A stretch of DNA of 64,000 bases from Pelodictyon luteolum (GCF_001622165.1 NZ_LVWG01000030.1:21149-85148); one strand, 5' to 3'; positions 28,372 to 37,984 are shown, counted from the first letter of the stretch. A program made the numbers and translations. The notes: generated by a model from the sequence alone, not told the origin.

Positions 28372-29100
28372 TTACCGGTACTGCCTTACGGCTGCAAGCA
28401 CAACCCCCATGATCCTGAAATCGCTGTCCGGCGGAACCGGAATGGGGTGGTACTTCCTGTTTTCCGGCGCAAGTGCAACGGCTCCTCCCTCACTGATGCA
28501 GAGCGTTTTCACCGTTACTTCCGAATTCAGGCTTGCAATCACCACCTGTCCGTCCCTTGCGGTTTCTCTTGCTTCGACAAGCAGCGTGTCGCCTGGCATG
28601 ATGCCGATGTCCATCATGCTGTCTCCGCTAACCGTAAGAGCGTAGATGTTTTTTTTGCCTCTGGTCCATGACCGGGGAAAATCCAGCCATGACTCCACTT
28701 CATCTGCTGCCGCTGCAGGTATTCCTGCCGGAACCGCGCTTGCGTAGAGCGGTACCTGCACAACCGCTTCATTCTTTATACCCTCATCATCGACGGTGCC
28801 GATGATCCGGCCGACTTTCTCTTCGAGCATAAGCAGGCGGCGGGAGAGGTTGTTTTCATCTCCGGGCTTTTCGGCCTCTTCCAGCATCTCTCCCATGCCT
28901 GAAAGGAGCCACTGATGGCTCACGGAAAATGCGGAGCAGAGCGCCTGGACAACGCCGGCGCCGGTTCCGCCTTTTCCGTTTTCAAGTTCCGATACCCTGT
29001 TTCCAGATATCCCGATTTTCCGGCCGAACTCTTCCTGCGTCTCTCTGCAGTGTAGCCGGACGGCCCGTATTCTCTCTCCGAGAGTTGATGGCTGCTGCAT
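28372..29100 (-). CDS. XRE-family repressor with S24 (LexA/UmuD-like) peptidase domain
   Basis: 242 residues from ATG 29100, chosen because AGGAGG stands four bases before it; the frame opens 18 codons earlier (29154). Residues 5-65 form an XRE helix-turn-helix (TQEEFGRKIGISGNRVSELENG). The C-terminal part is an S24 domain: catalytic Ser in TVSGDSMMDIGIMPGDTLLV and Lys in EVTVKTLCI. A possible self-cleavage site, AVPAG followed by IPAAA, is in the linker about 40 residues before the Ser. This suits a repressor inactivated by RecA-assisted self-cleavage, as in phage CI and LexA. No prophage genes lie near it, so its regulon is unknown. Confidence 0.88.
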   Translation of the reverse strand: MQQPSTLGERIRAVRLHCRETQEEFGRKIGISGNRVSELENGKGGTGAGVVQALCSAFSVSHQWLLSGMGEMLEEAEKPGDENNLSRRLLMLEEKVGRIIGTVDDEGIKNEAVVQVPLYASAVPAGIPAAAADEVESWLDFPRSWTRGKKNIYALTVSGDSMMDIGIMPGDTLLVEARETARDGQVVIASLNSEVTVKTLCISEGGAVALAPENRKYHPIPVPPDSDFRIMGVVLAAVRQYR

Positions 29101-29307
29101 ATCGCCTCCTGTTTCTAGTGGATCCACACCGGTTCCGGATTTCTCTATATCCATAAAATCATGAATAATTCCATTATTTCCGAATATTTTCTTTTCATCT
29201 TCCCTTTCGCTGCGGTTTTTGCATTATGCGTGTTATTCGTACCTTTTATCACTGATGCGCGGGCTCCCTCACACGCTGCCGTGCCGATTCAACAGAAATA
29301 ACCCGTT

Positions 29308-30531
29308 ATGACACCAGATCGTACGTCCGACCTTTCCAGGAGGATCCGGGAACAGGCCGAAGCTGTTTTTCCCGTCATCCAGGCCATCCGCCGTGATATC
29401 CACGCTCATCCGGAACTCTCCTATGAGGAGTTCCGCACCAGCGCCATCATCCACGACTATTTAAAGGGGCTTGATATAGAGCCTGAACCGCAGTTTCTGG
29501 AAACAGGTGTCGTTGCGCTCTTGAAGGGAAGAGCGGATGGGCCGCAGATTGCGCTTCGCGCCGATATTGACGCCCTGCCGCTTTCGGAAGAAAATGCCTG
29601 CGCGTACAGCTCCCGGCATCCGGGCACCATGCATGCCTGCGGCCACGACATGCACACCGCCATGCTGCTTGGCGCAGCATCCATTCTCGCCGGCATGCGT
29701 GACGAGCTTGCAGGCAGCGTACTCTTCATTTTCCAGCCTGCAGAGGAAAAAGCGCCGGGCGGCGCCAGGCCACTGATTGAGGCCGGTCTCTTCAAGCGAT
29801 TCAGCCCTTCAGCCGTCATCGGCCAGCACTGCTTCCCGAATGTTCCGTCCGGGAAGGTCGCCCTCTGCAGGGGCAGCTTCATGGCTGCCGCCGATGAGCT
29901 TTATTTTACGGTATCGGGGCAGGGCGGCCATGCGTCTGCACCGCACAAGGCATCGGACCCGGTGCTTGCCGCCGCCCATATCATCACCGCCGCCCAGCAT
30001 CTGGTCAGCAGGGTAGCGCCTCCGCATGAGCCGGCTGTTGTTTCCATCTCATCAATCCAGGGCGGACATGCTCCGAACGTCATCCCCTCGAAGGTCGTGA
30101 TGAGCGGCACCATGAGGACGATGAACGAAGAGCTGCGCAGGCTTCTGCATCAAAAACTCCACGAGACCGTCCGCCATGTCGGTGAAGGGCTGGGTGTAGA
30201 GGCGGAAGTCGAAATACGGCAGGGCTATCCGGTGCTGTACAATGATCCGGAAATCACCCGCCATGCGGCGATCGCCTGTTCGGAATATCTTGGAAGGGAG
30301 AACGTCATCGACAGCGAGCCGCTTATGACGGCGGAGGATTTCGCATACTACCTGCAGGAGAAGCCCGGTACGTTCTGGCAGATCGGTACAGGCCTTCCGG
30401 AACAGGACCGATCCAACATGCTGCACTCTCCGACTTTCGACCCTGACGAAAACGCCCTGTCCACAGGAGCAGGGCTTCTGGCCTACTCGGCAATCCGCTT
30501 CATGGACTACTTTGCCGGGGAAAAGGACTGA
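29308..30531 (+). CDS. M20 family amidohydrolase (hippurate/N-acyl-amino-acid hydrolase type)
   Basis: 407 residues. Zinc peptidase fold: HACGHDMHTAMLLGAA near residue 110 and FQPAEEKAPGGARPLIEAG near 145 carry the metal and catalytic residues; GQGGHASAPHKASDPV marks the dimerisation domain; AEDFAYYLQEKPGTFW near 345. Such enzymes remove acyl groups from amino acids. It stands alone and ends at a bidirectional terminator. Confidence 0.92.
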   Translation: MTPDRTSDLSRRIREQAEAVFPVIQAIRRDIHAHPELSYEEFRTSAIIHDYLKGLDIEPEPQFLETGVVALLKGRADGPQIALRADIDALPLSEENACAYSSRHPGTMHACGHDMHTAMLLGAASILAGMRDELAGSVLFIFQPAEEKAPGGARPLIEAGLFKRFSPSAVIGQHCFPNVPSGKVALCRGSFMAAADELYFTVSGQGGHASAPHKASDPVLAAAHIITAAQHLVSRVAPPHEPAVVSISSIQGGHAPNVIPSKVVMSGTMRTMNEELRRLLHQKLHETVRHVGEGLGVEAEVEIRQGYPVLYNDPEITRHAAIACSEYLGRENVIDSEPLMTAEDFAYYLQEKPGTFWQIGTGLPEQDRSNMLHSPTFDPDENALSTGAGLLAYSAIRFMDYFAGEKD

Positions 30532-30563
30532 GACGGGGAAGAGGACCTGCCGCTGAGCTGCAA

Positions 30564-30603
30564 AAAGAAAAAGGCGCCCTGAATATGGAGCGCCTTTTTC
30601 TTT
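30564..30603. terminator. Bidirectional intrinsic terminator
   Basis: A 14-base perfect stem (30564-30577 with 30590-30603) encloses a 12-base loop. The GGCGC core has A-rich and T-rich ends, so it works on either strand. It separates the convergent amidohydrolase and aldolase genes. Confidence 0.9.
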
Positions 30604-30625
30604 ATGGTCTCTTGAGAGCTTCGCC

Positions 30626-31600
30626 TCAGGCCTTACCGTTGGATCCCAGCACGTTGATGATCTTGTGCATGTAGAGCTGTTTCAGGGAGTCGCGGGCAGG
30701 ACCGAGGTATTTGCGGGGATCGAACTCCTCGGGCTTTTCGTCAAACACCTTGCGGACTGCTGCGGTCATTGCCAGGCGGCCGTCCGAATCGATGTTGATC
30801 TTGCAGACTGCCGATTTTGCGGCAAGGCGAAGCTGGTCCTCACCGATGCCGATGGCATCCTTGAGCCGTCCGCCATGCTCGTTGATGGTTTTCACCAGTT
30901 CCTGGGGAACCGATGAGGCGCCGTGCAGAACGATGGGGAAGCCGGGGATGCGCTTTTCGATCTCTTCAAGGATATCGAGGCGGATCTTGGGATCTTCGCC
31001 GGGTTTGAACTTGAATGCGCCGTGCGAGGTTCCAATCGAGATGGCGAGGCTGTCTACGCCGGTCTTGGCAACGAAGTCCTCAACCTCTTCAGGCTGGGTG
31101 TAGGTATGGGCGGCGTGTGAGACTTCGTCCTCAATGCCGGCCAGGACGCCGAGCTCGCCTTCAACCGTCACATCAAACTGGTGTGCGTATTCGACAACTT
31201 TTTTCGTCAGTGCGACGTTCTCTTCATACGGGAGGTGTGAACCATCGATCATGACTGAGGAAAAGCCCGACTCGATGCAGTCCTTGCAGAGTTCGAAGCT
31301 GTCGCCGTGGTCAAGGTGAAGCACGATGGGGATGGGGCTTCCAAGCTCTTCGGCATACGCTACCGCACCCTGGGCAAGAAAGCGCAGGAGGGTTTCGTTG
31401 GCATAGCTCCTGGCACCTTTGGAGACCTGGAGGATGACGGGGGACTTTGTCTCGGCACATGCCATGATGATGGCCTGCAGCTGCTCGAGATTGTTGAAAT
31501 TGTAGGCCGGAATGGCGTAGCCGCCGGAGACCGCCTTCTGGAAAAGCTCCCTGCTGTTGCAGAGGCCCAATGATTTATAACTAACTGCTTGCTTTTGCAT
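30626..31600 (-). CDS. fba: Fructose-bisphosphate aldolase, class II
   Basis: 324 residues. Zinc aldolase of glycolysis and gluconeogenesis. IVLHLDHGDSFELCK holds the catalytic Asp and a zinc His, VEGELGVLAGIEDEV the conserved Glu, ISIGTSHGAFKFKPGEDP and IVLHGASSVP the later zinc and phosphate residues. A GGGAG ribosome site precedes the ATG by about eight bases. It is divergent from the S41 protease gene over a 165-base spacer. Confidence 0.96.
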   Translation of the reverse strand: MQKQAVSYKSLGLCNSRELFQKAVSGGYAIPAYNFNNLEQLQAIIMACAETKSPVILQVSKGARSYANETLLRFLAQGAVAYAEELGSPIPIVLHLDHGDSFELCKDCIESGFSSVMIDGSHLPYEENVALTKKVVEYAHQFDVTVEGELGVLAGIEDEVSHAAHTYTQPEEVEDFVAKTGVDSLAISIGTSHGAFKFKPGEDPKIRLDILEEIEKRIPGFPIVLHGASSVPQELVKTINEHGGRLKDAIGIGEDQLRLAAKSAVCKINIDSDGRLAMTAAVRKVFDEKPEEFDPRKYLGPARDSLKQLYMHKIINVLGSNGKA

Positions 31601-31689
31601 TGAATGCGCTCCCTTTTGTATTATTATGTGCGTAAATACCGGTATTCTCCTGCCTGAATCGTACCTGAGGTTTTTTCAGGCTGACGCAA

Positions 31690-31695
31690 TATAAT
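31690..31695 (+). promoter_or_regulatory. Candidate -10 element (TATAAT)
   Basis: An exact TATAAT 70 bases before the protease start, in the divergent spacer. No good -35 box is at the right distance, so it is only a candidate. Confidence 0.3.
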
Positions 31696-31765
31696 AATTT
31701 GTCTTTCATTACCGATTCACTGCTGCAAGAGCAGCTTAACACTTAAGATCATTTCATACCCGACG

Positions 31766-33877
31766 ATGTCCCGAAAAACCCTCCTGATCCTCATTGTTGC
31801 AGTTTTTACGGGGGCCTGGCCTCTCATTGCAAACAATGTGAAAACTCCTGTAAAGAAAGCACCGGCACCGGCCGTGCTTCGGGCCACTCCCGCCCAGGAG
31901 GAGGCCGCGAGGTATATCAGCCAGTACCTGCTGGAAAACCATTACCGCAAGGTGGCGGTCGGCGATTCGCTTTCCCAGGAGGTTTTTTCAAGATACATGG
32001 ACAATCTTGATGGCAACCGGAGCTATTTTCTTGCCGGAGAGGTCGAGTATCTCCGCAATGCTTACGGCAACCGTATAGACGATGATTTTCTTTCGGGCAG
32101 GCCGACATCGGGATTTGCGATCTACAACCGTTTTCTGAAACGGGCATACGAAAAGATGCGCTATATGAGGGCTGCGGCCGATACCGTCAAGTTCAATTTT
32201 GCCGCACCTGAAACCCTCGCCGTACAGCGCAAGGACGATCCGTGGCCCCGCACCCGCGGTGAACTCACTTCACTCTGGCGCAAAGAGCTGAAATACCAGT
32301 GGCTCAACCTGAAATACTCCGGGGAAAGCCCAAAGACCATCCGCACGACTCTTGCAAAAAGCTTCACCAGCAGGATGAACCTTCTTCGCAGACAGAAGCC
32401 GGAAGATGCGTTCCATGCCTATACCTATGCATTGACAACATCGTTCGACCCGCATACGGACTACTTCTCACCGGATGAGTACGAGAACTTCCAGATTGAT
32501 ATGAGCCGCTCGCTGGAGGGGATAGGAGCAAAGCTGCAGACAGAAAGCGAATACACCATTGTGAATGAGGTCATTCCCGGTGGGCCCGCCTACAGGAGCA
32601 ACCTGCTCAAGAAAGGTGACAAGATCATCGGCGTCGGGCAGGGTCGCATTACGGAAATCGTCGATGTTGTCGGCTGGCGCATCAATGACGTCGTCAAGCT
32701 CATAAGGGGCAAGAAGGGAACGGTTGTCCGCATCAAGATCCTTCCTGCAAGCCAGGCCGGAAGGGGACCGGCCAAGGTCATTATGCTGACACGTGACAAG
32801 GTTGATCTGGAGGAGCAGGCAGCACACAAGACCATCATCCAGCAGAATGGAAAGAAGATCGGTGTCATCACCATACCCTCGTTCTACCTTGATTTTGAAG
32901 CGCAGAAGAAGAATGACGGATCCTACAACAGCACGAGCCGTGACGTCGCCCGCATACTTGGAGAACTTTCGGCTGCCGCGGTCGACGGCGTGGTGATCGA
33001 TCTTCGCGACAACGGAGGCGGCTCTCTGGAGGAAGCCGTCAATGTGACCGGGCTGTTCATCACCACGGGGCCTGTCGTCCAGATCAGCAATTCAACTGGA
33101 GGAAAGATGGTCCTGCGCGACGAGGACCGCCAGATGACCTATCCCGGGCCGCTTGTCGTGCTCGTGAACCGTTACAGCGCCTCGGCTTCGGAGATCTTTG
33201 CCGCAGCCATCCAGGACTATGGCAGGGGAGTCGTCGTCGGGGAACGGACGTTTGGAAAAGGTACCGTCCAGAGCATCATCAACCTCCAGCGGCCGTACTC
33301 GCTTTTCCCTCGTCAGCCGAACCTCGGCCAGATGAAACTGACGATCGCGAAGTTCTACAGGATTTCGGGCGAGAGCACCCAGCACAAGGGCGTTGTGCCG
33401 GACATCACCATCCCCTCCCTGATTGATGCCACGGCCATCGGTGAGGACACCTACACCAGCAGCCTTCCCTGGAGCACGGTTACACGCACCCTCTACCGTC
33501 CTATCGACGACGTGATGGCTCCGGACATACTCCTGCTCCGCCAGAAGTTCCAGTCCCGGGCTCTCGCTAACAGGCGTTATCAGAGCTATCTCACCGACCT
33601 TGCTGCCCTGAACCGCATCCGCAAGAAAAAGTCGGTCTCCTTGAAGGAGTCCTCGTTCAGGCTGGAAACGGAGAAGATCAAGCAGATCGAAAAACTCTGG
33701 TCCACGGACGGGGAGCAGGAGCCGGCCGCCAAGAAAACACCGAAGATGGCCGATGTGGTCCTGAATGAAGCTGCCGTCATTGCCACAGACCTTGCCGTGC
33801 TTGAAGCAGCAAGAAGTCAAACTATCGTCCGGAGGGCGACTGTGGTTCCGGCAGGAGTTCTTTTACTGAAGAAATAA
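31766..33877 (+). CDS. prc: Tail-specific protease (S41, Prc/CtpA-like)
   Basis: 703 residues. An N-terminal signal or anchor (residues 1-23), a helical N-domain with the Prc motif MDNLDGNRSYFL, a PDZ domain (about 240-325, SLEGIGAKLQ and PAYRSNLLKKGDKIIGV), and the S41 catalytic core with the Ser in NRYSASASEIFAAAIQDYG near residue 473 and Lys in GERTFGKGTVQSI near 498. A C-terminal extension follows, as in E. coli Prc. It degrades or trims envelope proteins in the periplasm. Divergent from fba. Confidence 0.95.
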   Translation: MSRKTLLILIVAVFTGAWPLIANNVKTPVKKAPAPAVLRATPAQEEAARYISQYLLENHYRKVAVGDSLSQEVFSRYMDNLDGNRSYFLAGEVEYLRNAYGNRIDDDFLSGRPTSGFAIYNRFLKRAYEKMRYMRAAADTVKFNFAAPETLAVQRKDDPWPRTRGELTSLWRKELKYQWLNLKYSGESPKTIRTTLAKSFTSRMNLLRRQKPEDAFHAYTYALTTSFDPHTDYFSPDEYENFQIDMSRSLEGIGAKLQTESEYTIVNEVIPGGPAYRSNLLKKGDKIIGVGQGRITEIVDVVGWRINDVVKLIRGKKGTVVRIKILPASQAGRGPAKVIMLTRDKVDLEEQAAHKTIIQQNGKKIGVITIPSFYLDFEAQKKNDGSYNSTSRDVARILGELSAAAVDGVVIDLRDNGGGSLEEAVNVTGLFITTGPVVQISNSTGGKMVLRDEDRQMTYPGPLVVLVNRYSASASEIFAAAIQDYGRGVVVGERTFGKGTVQSIINLQRPYSLFPRQPNLGQMKLTIAKFYRISGESTQHKGVVPDITIPSLIDATAIGEDTYTSSLPWSTVTRTLYRPIDDVMAPDILLLRQKFQSRALANRRYQSYLTDLAALNRIRKKKSVSLKESSFRLETEKIKQIEKLWSTDGEQEPAAKKTPKMADVVLNEAAVIATDLAVLEAARSQTIVRRATVVPAGVLLLKK

Positions 33878-33937
33878 TCCGCTGAGGAAATTTTGTTCTT
33901 GTAAACTACCGTTAATAAAGGTAAACTCCATACATAA

Positions 33938-33958
33938 ATCAGCCAATGGTTGGCTGAT
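33938..33958 (+). promoter_or_regulatory. Hairpin in the leader of the RRM gene
   Basis: A 9-base perfect stem (33938-33946 with 33950-33958) with a TGG loop, about 78 bases before the RRM start. There is no T-run, so it is unlikely to terminate the protease transcript. It could be a leader structure for the RNA-binding protein. Confidence 0.4.
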
Positions 33959-34035
33959 CGCGCTATCAAGTAATTGGTGCTTTGGTTACTTGCCTGCTCT
34001 CTTTTTATCAATGCACGCGTATACTGAGACTGATA

Positions 34036-34308
34036 ATGAACATTTATGTTGGCAATCTGCCTTACACCATTTCCGAAGATGACCTTCGTGACGCTTTCTC
34101 CGAGTTTGGAGAAGTAGCAAGCGCAAACATCATCACTGACAAATTCTCCGGCCGCTCCAAGGGCTTCGGATTTGTTGAGATGCCTGATGATGATGCAGCA
34201 CGCGAAGCCATTGAGTCCATGCACAACAAGGACTTCAAGGGCCGTTCCATCATGGTCAACGAGGCTAAGCCCCGCGAAGAAAGAGCTCCCCGCCGCGATC
34301 GTTACTGA
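34036..34308 (+). CDS. RRM RNA-binding protein
   Basis: 90 residues: a single RRM with RNP2 IYVGNL (residues 3-8) and RNP1 KGFGFVEM (42-49), then a short basic tail ending in RRDRY. Such stand-alone RRM proteins occur in cyanobacteria and green sulfur bacteria and are often cold-induced. The frame opens at 33982, but ATG 34036 starts the domain exactly. It is followed at once by a strong terminator. Confidence 0.95.
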   Translation: MNIYVGNLPYTISEDDLRDAFSEFGEVASANIITDKFSGRSKGFGFVEMPDDDAAREAIESMHNKDFKGRSIMVNEAKPREERAPRRDRY

Positions 34309-34335
34309 TCCCTGCTGAATAGCAAAAGCTTCCAG

Positions 34336-34371
34336 GCCGGACAGGATCTTTTTCCTGCCCGGCTTTTTTTT
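34336..34371 (+). terminator. Intrinsic terminator after the RRM gene
   Basis: An 11-base stem with one mismatch (34336-34346 with 34353-34363) followed by eight T. It lies 27 bases after the RRM stop. Confidence 0.93.
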
Positions 34372-34385
34372 GCGTATATTTACGC

Positions 34386-36425
34386 ATGATCTCCCCCCCT
34401 AAATCCATCCGATGGCTTTTCTGCCTGGTGCTGGGTCTTGCCGGAGTTTTTCCGGCACCAGCGTCCAGCGCTGCCGCTACGGAACCACTTGTTCTTGGTT
34501 CCGGTGATTCCTATTACATTGCAGGCCATATGGAGGTGCTGAAGGATCCGTCAGAGAACCTGGAGTTCAGGGACGCTCTGGCAGCGTTCGAGCGCGGAGA
34601 TTTCCAACCGATGGATGGAAACCTCAACGCCGGATATGGCCGTGCGGCATATTGGATTCATTTCAGCATGATTAGGCAGAAGGGCTTTCCCGAGAAAGCG
34701 ATGCTCAGCCTTTCGCCAAGTTACACGAACAGCGTCAAGGTTTACGTGCAGTGTCATGGCCAATCTCCACTCCTTCCTTCCTCCTTCCGTCCTGTTATGC
34801 TCGGCAGTGACGTCCCCGTCGCCCAGCGACCGGTACTGAACCCGAATTTTATCGTCCCGCTTGAACTCCCAGCAGATGAACCTGTTGACGTGTTCGTGAG
34901 GGTATACTCCAAAGGCTCAATCAGCCTGACGGGGGTGCTCGCCACCCCTGAAAGCATCAGGAACAGCACTTACAACAGCATCATGCTTCAGTTTGGCTAT
35001 CTCGGCATAGCCGCAGTCCTCTGCGTCATGAACCTGATCTTTTTCATCTCGATCCGTGACCGGCTGTTCCTGTATTTCGCCCTCTATGTCCTGACGGTGC
35101 TCATCAACAATTTCGGTGTGGCCGGCATGCAGGCCCTCATTCTGCCCGCGTATGCTCACGTTCTGTCTGATTATATGGTGTATATGGGCATCGGCGCCCA
35201 GCTGCTTGTCTTTTCTGAATTCTGTCACAACCTTTTCCGTGATTCAGCCGGTCCCTGGACTCTTCGTTATATGCGCCTTATGTCGGCAACTGGAGTCCTC
35301 ACTATTGTGTCGGTGCCGTTCGGGCTCTATGCATCAGTTGTTCCGTTCGCCCTCGTCGGTACCGTCATCCTTATCGCCATGCTGCTACTGACCAGCAAAA
35401 AGCTTCTGGTCAGCATGCCGCAGAGCGGCATTTTCATAACCATAGCCTTCGGCATCAGTACTTTAGGCTATTTTTACCAGATATTCCGCCTTATCGGCGT
35501 ATTCCCCCTCGAACCAGGGTGGGACATCAACATGATCGAACCGGCCACACTGGTTCATATGGTCCTCATTTCAATCGCTCTTTCCGAACGGTTCCGCATC
35601 ACGGAACGGCAACTCGGCGAAGCCTCACGGGAGGCAGAGAAGCGGGCCAAGGAGATTGCTGACGACATGACGAGCGAGCTGCGGGACAACAAGGAACGTC
35701 TGGAGGTAGCTCTTGCTGCCGAGCAGGTATCGGCTGAGATGCAGAATAGCTTCCTGTCCATGCTTTCCCATGAATATCGAACACCGCTGGCTGTCATTCA
35801 GGGGAATCTTGATATTCTTGAAATGCATTCACGAGAGTATCTGACATCGGATGAGTCCTCTGCGCTTATGAAGATGCGGCGAGCCGTTATGCGCCTTGTT
35901 GAGATTATGGATGTCTCATTAGAACGAAGCCGTATTCTTGATACCAAGGTCCCCACCGTATTTAAAACCATTATTCTTAGAGATTTTGTGCGTCAGCAGG
36001 TTGACGCTATCAAATGGATGTACCCCGCTCAATCCTTTTTTGTTGCAGCACCGATGCTGGCATTGGCAATGTCGGGAGATCTGCCCCTGTTGAATACGGC
36101 ACTTTTCAACCTGTTGGATAATGCCCGGAAATATTCCATTCCCGGCACTATGATTGAAGTCTATTGCAGGCAGATCGATGAAGGTGTTCTTATCAGCGTA
36201 TGCAATGAATCCGATATGCTGAATGAAGGCGAGATTGACGAGCTCTTTGAGAAATACACCCGGGGCAGAAAAACCAATAATACCTCAGGAGCAGGTATTG
36301 GGCTATGGCTTGTACGTAAGATTGTCGAGCAGCATGGTGGTACCGTGAGGATGTACTGGGTAAAGGGGGAAAAAGTGACGGTCTCTATGACTATCCCGAG
36401 CTTCACCATTGATGCTGCCGGCTAG
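34386..36425 (+). CDS. 7TM-DISM hybrid-sensor histidine kinase
   Basis: 679 residues. Signal peptide (1-29), a periplasmic 7TMR-DISM extracellular domain (about 35-190), seven membrane segments (about 195-395), a short coiled coil, then HisKA with the phosphoacceptor His in LSHEYRTPLAV (about 461) and a HATPase_c domain (N-box NLLDNARKYS, G2 box GAGIGLWLVRKIVEQHGG). It senses an outside signal, probably a carbohydrate or glycan by family, and phosphorylates the regulator encoded next. Its 3' half is visibly AT-richer than its 5' half. The start is 15 bases after the upstream terminator T-run. Confidence 0.93.
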   Translation: MISPPKSIRWLFCLVLGLAGVFPAPASSAAATEPLVLGSGDSYYIAGHMEVLKDPSENLEFRDALAAFERGDFQPMDGNLNAGYGRAAYWIHFSMIRQKGFPEKAMLSLSPSYTNSVKVYVQCHGQSPLLPSSFRPVMLGSDVPVAQRPVLNPNFIVPLELPADEPVDVFVRVYSKGSISLTGVLATPESIRNSTYNSIMLQFGYLGIAAVLCVMNLIFFISIRDRLFLYFALYVLTVLINNFGVAGMQALILPAYAHVLSDYMVYMGIGAQLLVFSEFCHNLFRDSAGPWTLRYMRLMSATGVLTIVSVPFGLYASVVPFALVGTVILIAMLLLTSKKLLVSMPQSGIFITIAFGISTLGYFYQIFRLIGVFPLEPGWDINMIEPATLVHMVLISIALSERFRITERQLGEASREAEKRAKEIADDMTSELRDNKERLEVALAAEQVSAEMQNSFLSMLSHEYRTPLAVIQGNLDILEMHSREYLTSDESSALMKMRRAVMRLVEIMDVSLERSRILDTKVPTVFKTIILRDFVRQQVDAIKWMYPAQSFFVAAPMLALAMSGDLPLLNTALFNLLDNARKYSIPGTMIEVYCRQIDEGVLISVCNESDMLNEGEIDELFEKYTRGRKTNNTSGAGIGLWLVRKIVEQHGGTVRMYWVKGEKVTVSMTIPSFTIDAAG

Positions 36426-36509
36426 GTTTTATCAGATAAAATCAGGTGAGAGTGTCGCTCTATTTGATTACTCTCTTAATGACGTCATTCACCTGTTCCA
36501 CATTATCGT

Positions 36510-37247
36510 ATGTGTCAGCCTCCATTCGTTCTCAAGAAAGTATTGGTCGTGGAAGATGATTGCGACCTCCGGGAAAGCATCATTATGTACCTCCAGCATC
36601 ATGAAGTTGAAGTGATTGGTGTGGGTACGGCCATTGACTTTTACAATGAAGTCAAAAAAGGATCTTACGGTCTGGCGATTCTTGATATTTCGCTGCCCGA
36701 TCAGGATGGATTGGTTCTTGCCAGGTATCTTCGCGCAAATACCCGTATGCGCATCATCATGCTCACAGCCAGAGTTGCTCTTGAAGACCGCCTGCTTGGT
36801 TATGAGTCCGGCGCAGACCTCTATCTTTCAAAACCTGTCGATTTTCGTGAACTTCTGGTATCAGTCCAAAACCTGCTTACTCGTTTCAATGATTCGCACC
36901 AGGGTGAACTGACAGTTGAGACACCTCCTTCCGAACTGGAGGCGGATACATGGGTACTTCACAGGAACAGCTGGGAGCTTGTGTTGCCTGATGGTGCTAC
37001 GGTGCAGCTTACCGGCAAGGAGCTGGAGTTCCTGATTCTTCTGGCAGGCAGGCACTCCGGTTTGGTATCGCGCGACCGAATTCTTCAATCGCTTGGTTAT
37101 GCCAAACAGGAGTCTTCGCACCGCGCTCTTGAGTCCCTCGTCTACCGCCTTCGTAAGAAGATTTCACCAACCCTTGAAACACCCATCAAGACAGCCAGTG
37201 GTTCCGGGTACAGTTTCTCCTCCCATCTTCTTGTCCTCAACACATGA
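36510..37247 (+). CDS. OmpR-family response regulator
   Basis: 245 residues. Receiver domain with the acidic pocket VVEDD (15-17), phosphoacceptor Asp59 in AILDISLPDQDG, and Lys in LYLSKPVD; then a winged-helix DNA-binding domain in which the recognition region reads SSHRALESLVYRLRKKI. It is the evident partner of the kinase 84 bases upstream and is followed by the pilin-like operon, which is its most likely target. Confidence 0.93.
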   Translation: MCQPPFVLKKVLVVEDDCDLRESIIMYLQHHEVEVIGVGTAIDFYNEVKKGSYGLAILDISLPDQDGLVLARYLRANTRMRIIMLTARVALEDRLLGYESGADLYLSKPVDFRELLVSVQNLLTRFNDSHQGELTVETPPSELEADTWVLHRNSWELVLPDGATVQLTGKELEFLILLAGRHSGLVSRDRILQSLGYAKQESSHRALESLVYRLRKKISPTLETPIKTASGSGYSFSSHLLVLNT

Positions 37248-37266
37248 TATCCCGGTGATATCATGT
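37242..37266. promoter_or_regulatory. Inverted repeat before the pilin-like gene
   Basis: A perfect 10-base inverted repeat (37242-37251 with 37257-37266, spacer CCGGT) runs over the regulator stop codon and lies about 130 bases upstream of the pilin-like start. A further partial palindrome with TGAGT and ACTCA arms lies at about 37320-37335. It could be an operator or a weak hairpin ending the regulator transcript. Confidence 0.45.
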
Positions 37267-37392
37267 CAGAAAAAGTGAGTATTCGTTTCTTTTATTCTGG
37301 ATTTCATGCCCGTAAACTTATGAGTGAATGACTCACTTAGAGTCGATTCATTGAACATCTCGTTCATTAAACCCTCATATGGAGATTGAAAG

Positions 37393-37929
37393 ATGAAACA
37401 GAAGAAACTCTTGGCAGTTGCAGCACTGCTCTCGATGTCGGCATTTGGCTTTAGTGATGCGCATGCAGTTACAGCTAATGCTACTGCACTAATCAGGAAT
37501 GATATCTCTATTACGACTGTTGACACGCCTTTGAATTTCGGCGTCATCATTCCTGGGTCCGCGGCAGGAACTGTTGTTGTGGCGGCCGGCTCAGCGGTTG
37601 GTGCCAATCCCACTGTCACCGGCACTGGGGTCTCAATGGCTAATTATTCCGCTTGCAGCCCTGGTCATTTTTCGGTAACGGGAGATAAAAGCACAAATTA
37701 TGTAATAACGCTACCTGCGGCATCTATTACGCTTACTCATACCACAATTGGCTCTAACACCATGACGGTGGATACCTGGACATCCTCTAAAGTAGCTACT
37801 CAGCCAGTTCTTGGTACGGATGGTACAGATACCTTCAGTGTTGGGGGTACTCTTAATTTGGCTGCTGGACAGCTCTCAGGGACCTACAATGGTCAATATG
37901 ATGTGACTGTTGCCTATGGAAATATTTGA
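37393..37929 (+). CDS. DUF4402 pilin-like secreted protein
   Basis: 178 residues. Signal peptide 1-25 (cleavage after DAHA), then a DUF4402 domain: NFGVIIPGSAAGTVVV near the start, GHFSVTGDKSTNYVITLP in the middle, and the C-terminal pattern FSVGGTLNLAAGQLSGTYNG ending in YDVTVAYGNI. DUF4402 proteins are found as fimbrial subunits beside chaperone and usher genes, as here. The ATG is preceded by AGATTGAAAG, a weak site. Two 60-base samples of the gene (37441-37500 and 37681-37740) count about 43% and 38% GC against 68% in a sample of argB (60901-60960), which suggests transfer. Confidence 0.85.
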   Translation: MKQKKLLAVAALLSMSAFGFSDAHAVTANATALIRNDISITTVDTPLNFGVIIPGSAAGTVVVAAGSAVGANPTVTGTGVSMANYSACSPGHFSVTGDKSTNYVITLPAASITLTHTTIGSNTMTVDTWTSSKVATQPVLGTDGTDTFSVGGTLNLAAGQLSGTYNGQYDVTVAYGNI

Positions 37930-37984
37930 GGGTAATTGACTGGATATGGGTTCTCGATGCCCATTCTTTTCGTAGCTCCCTATC

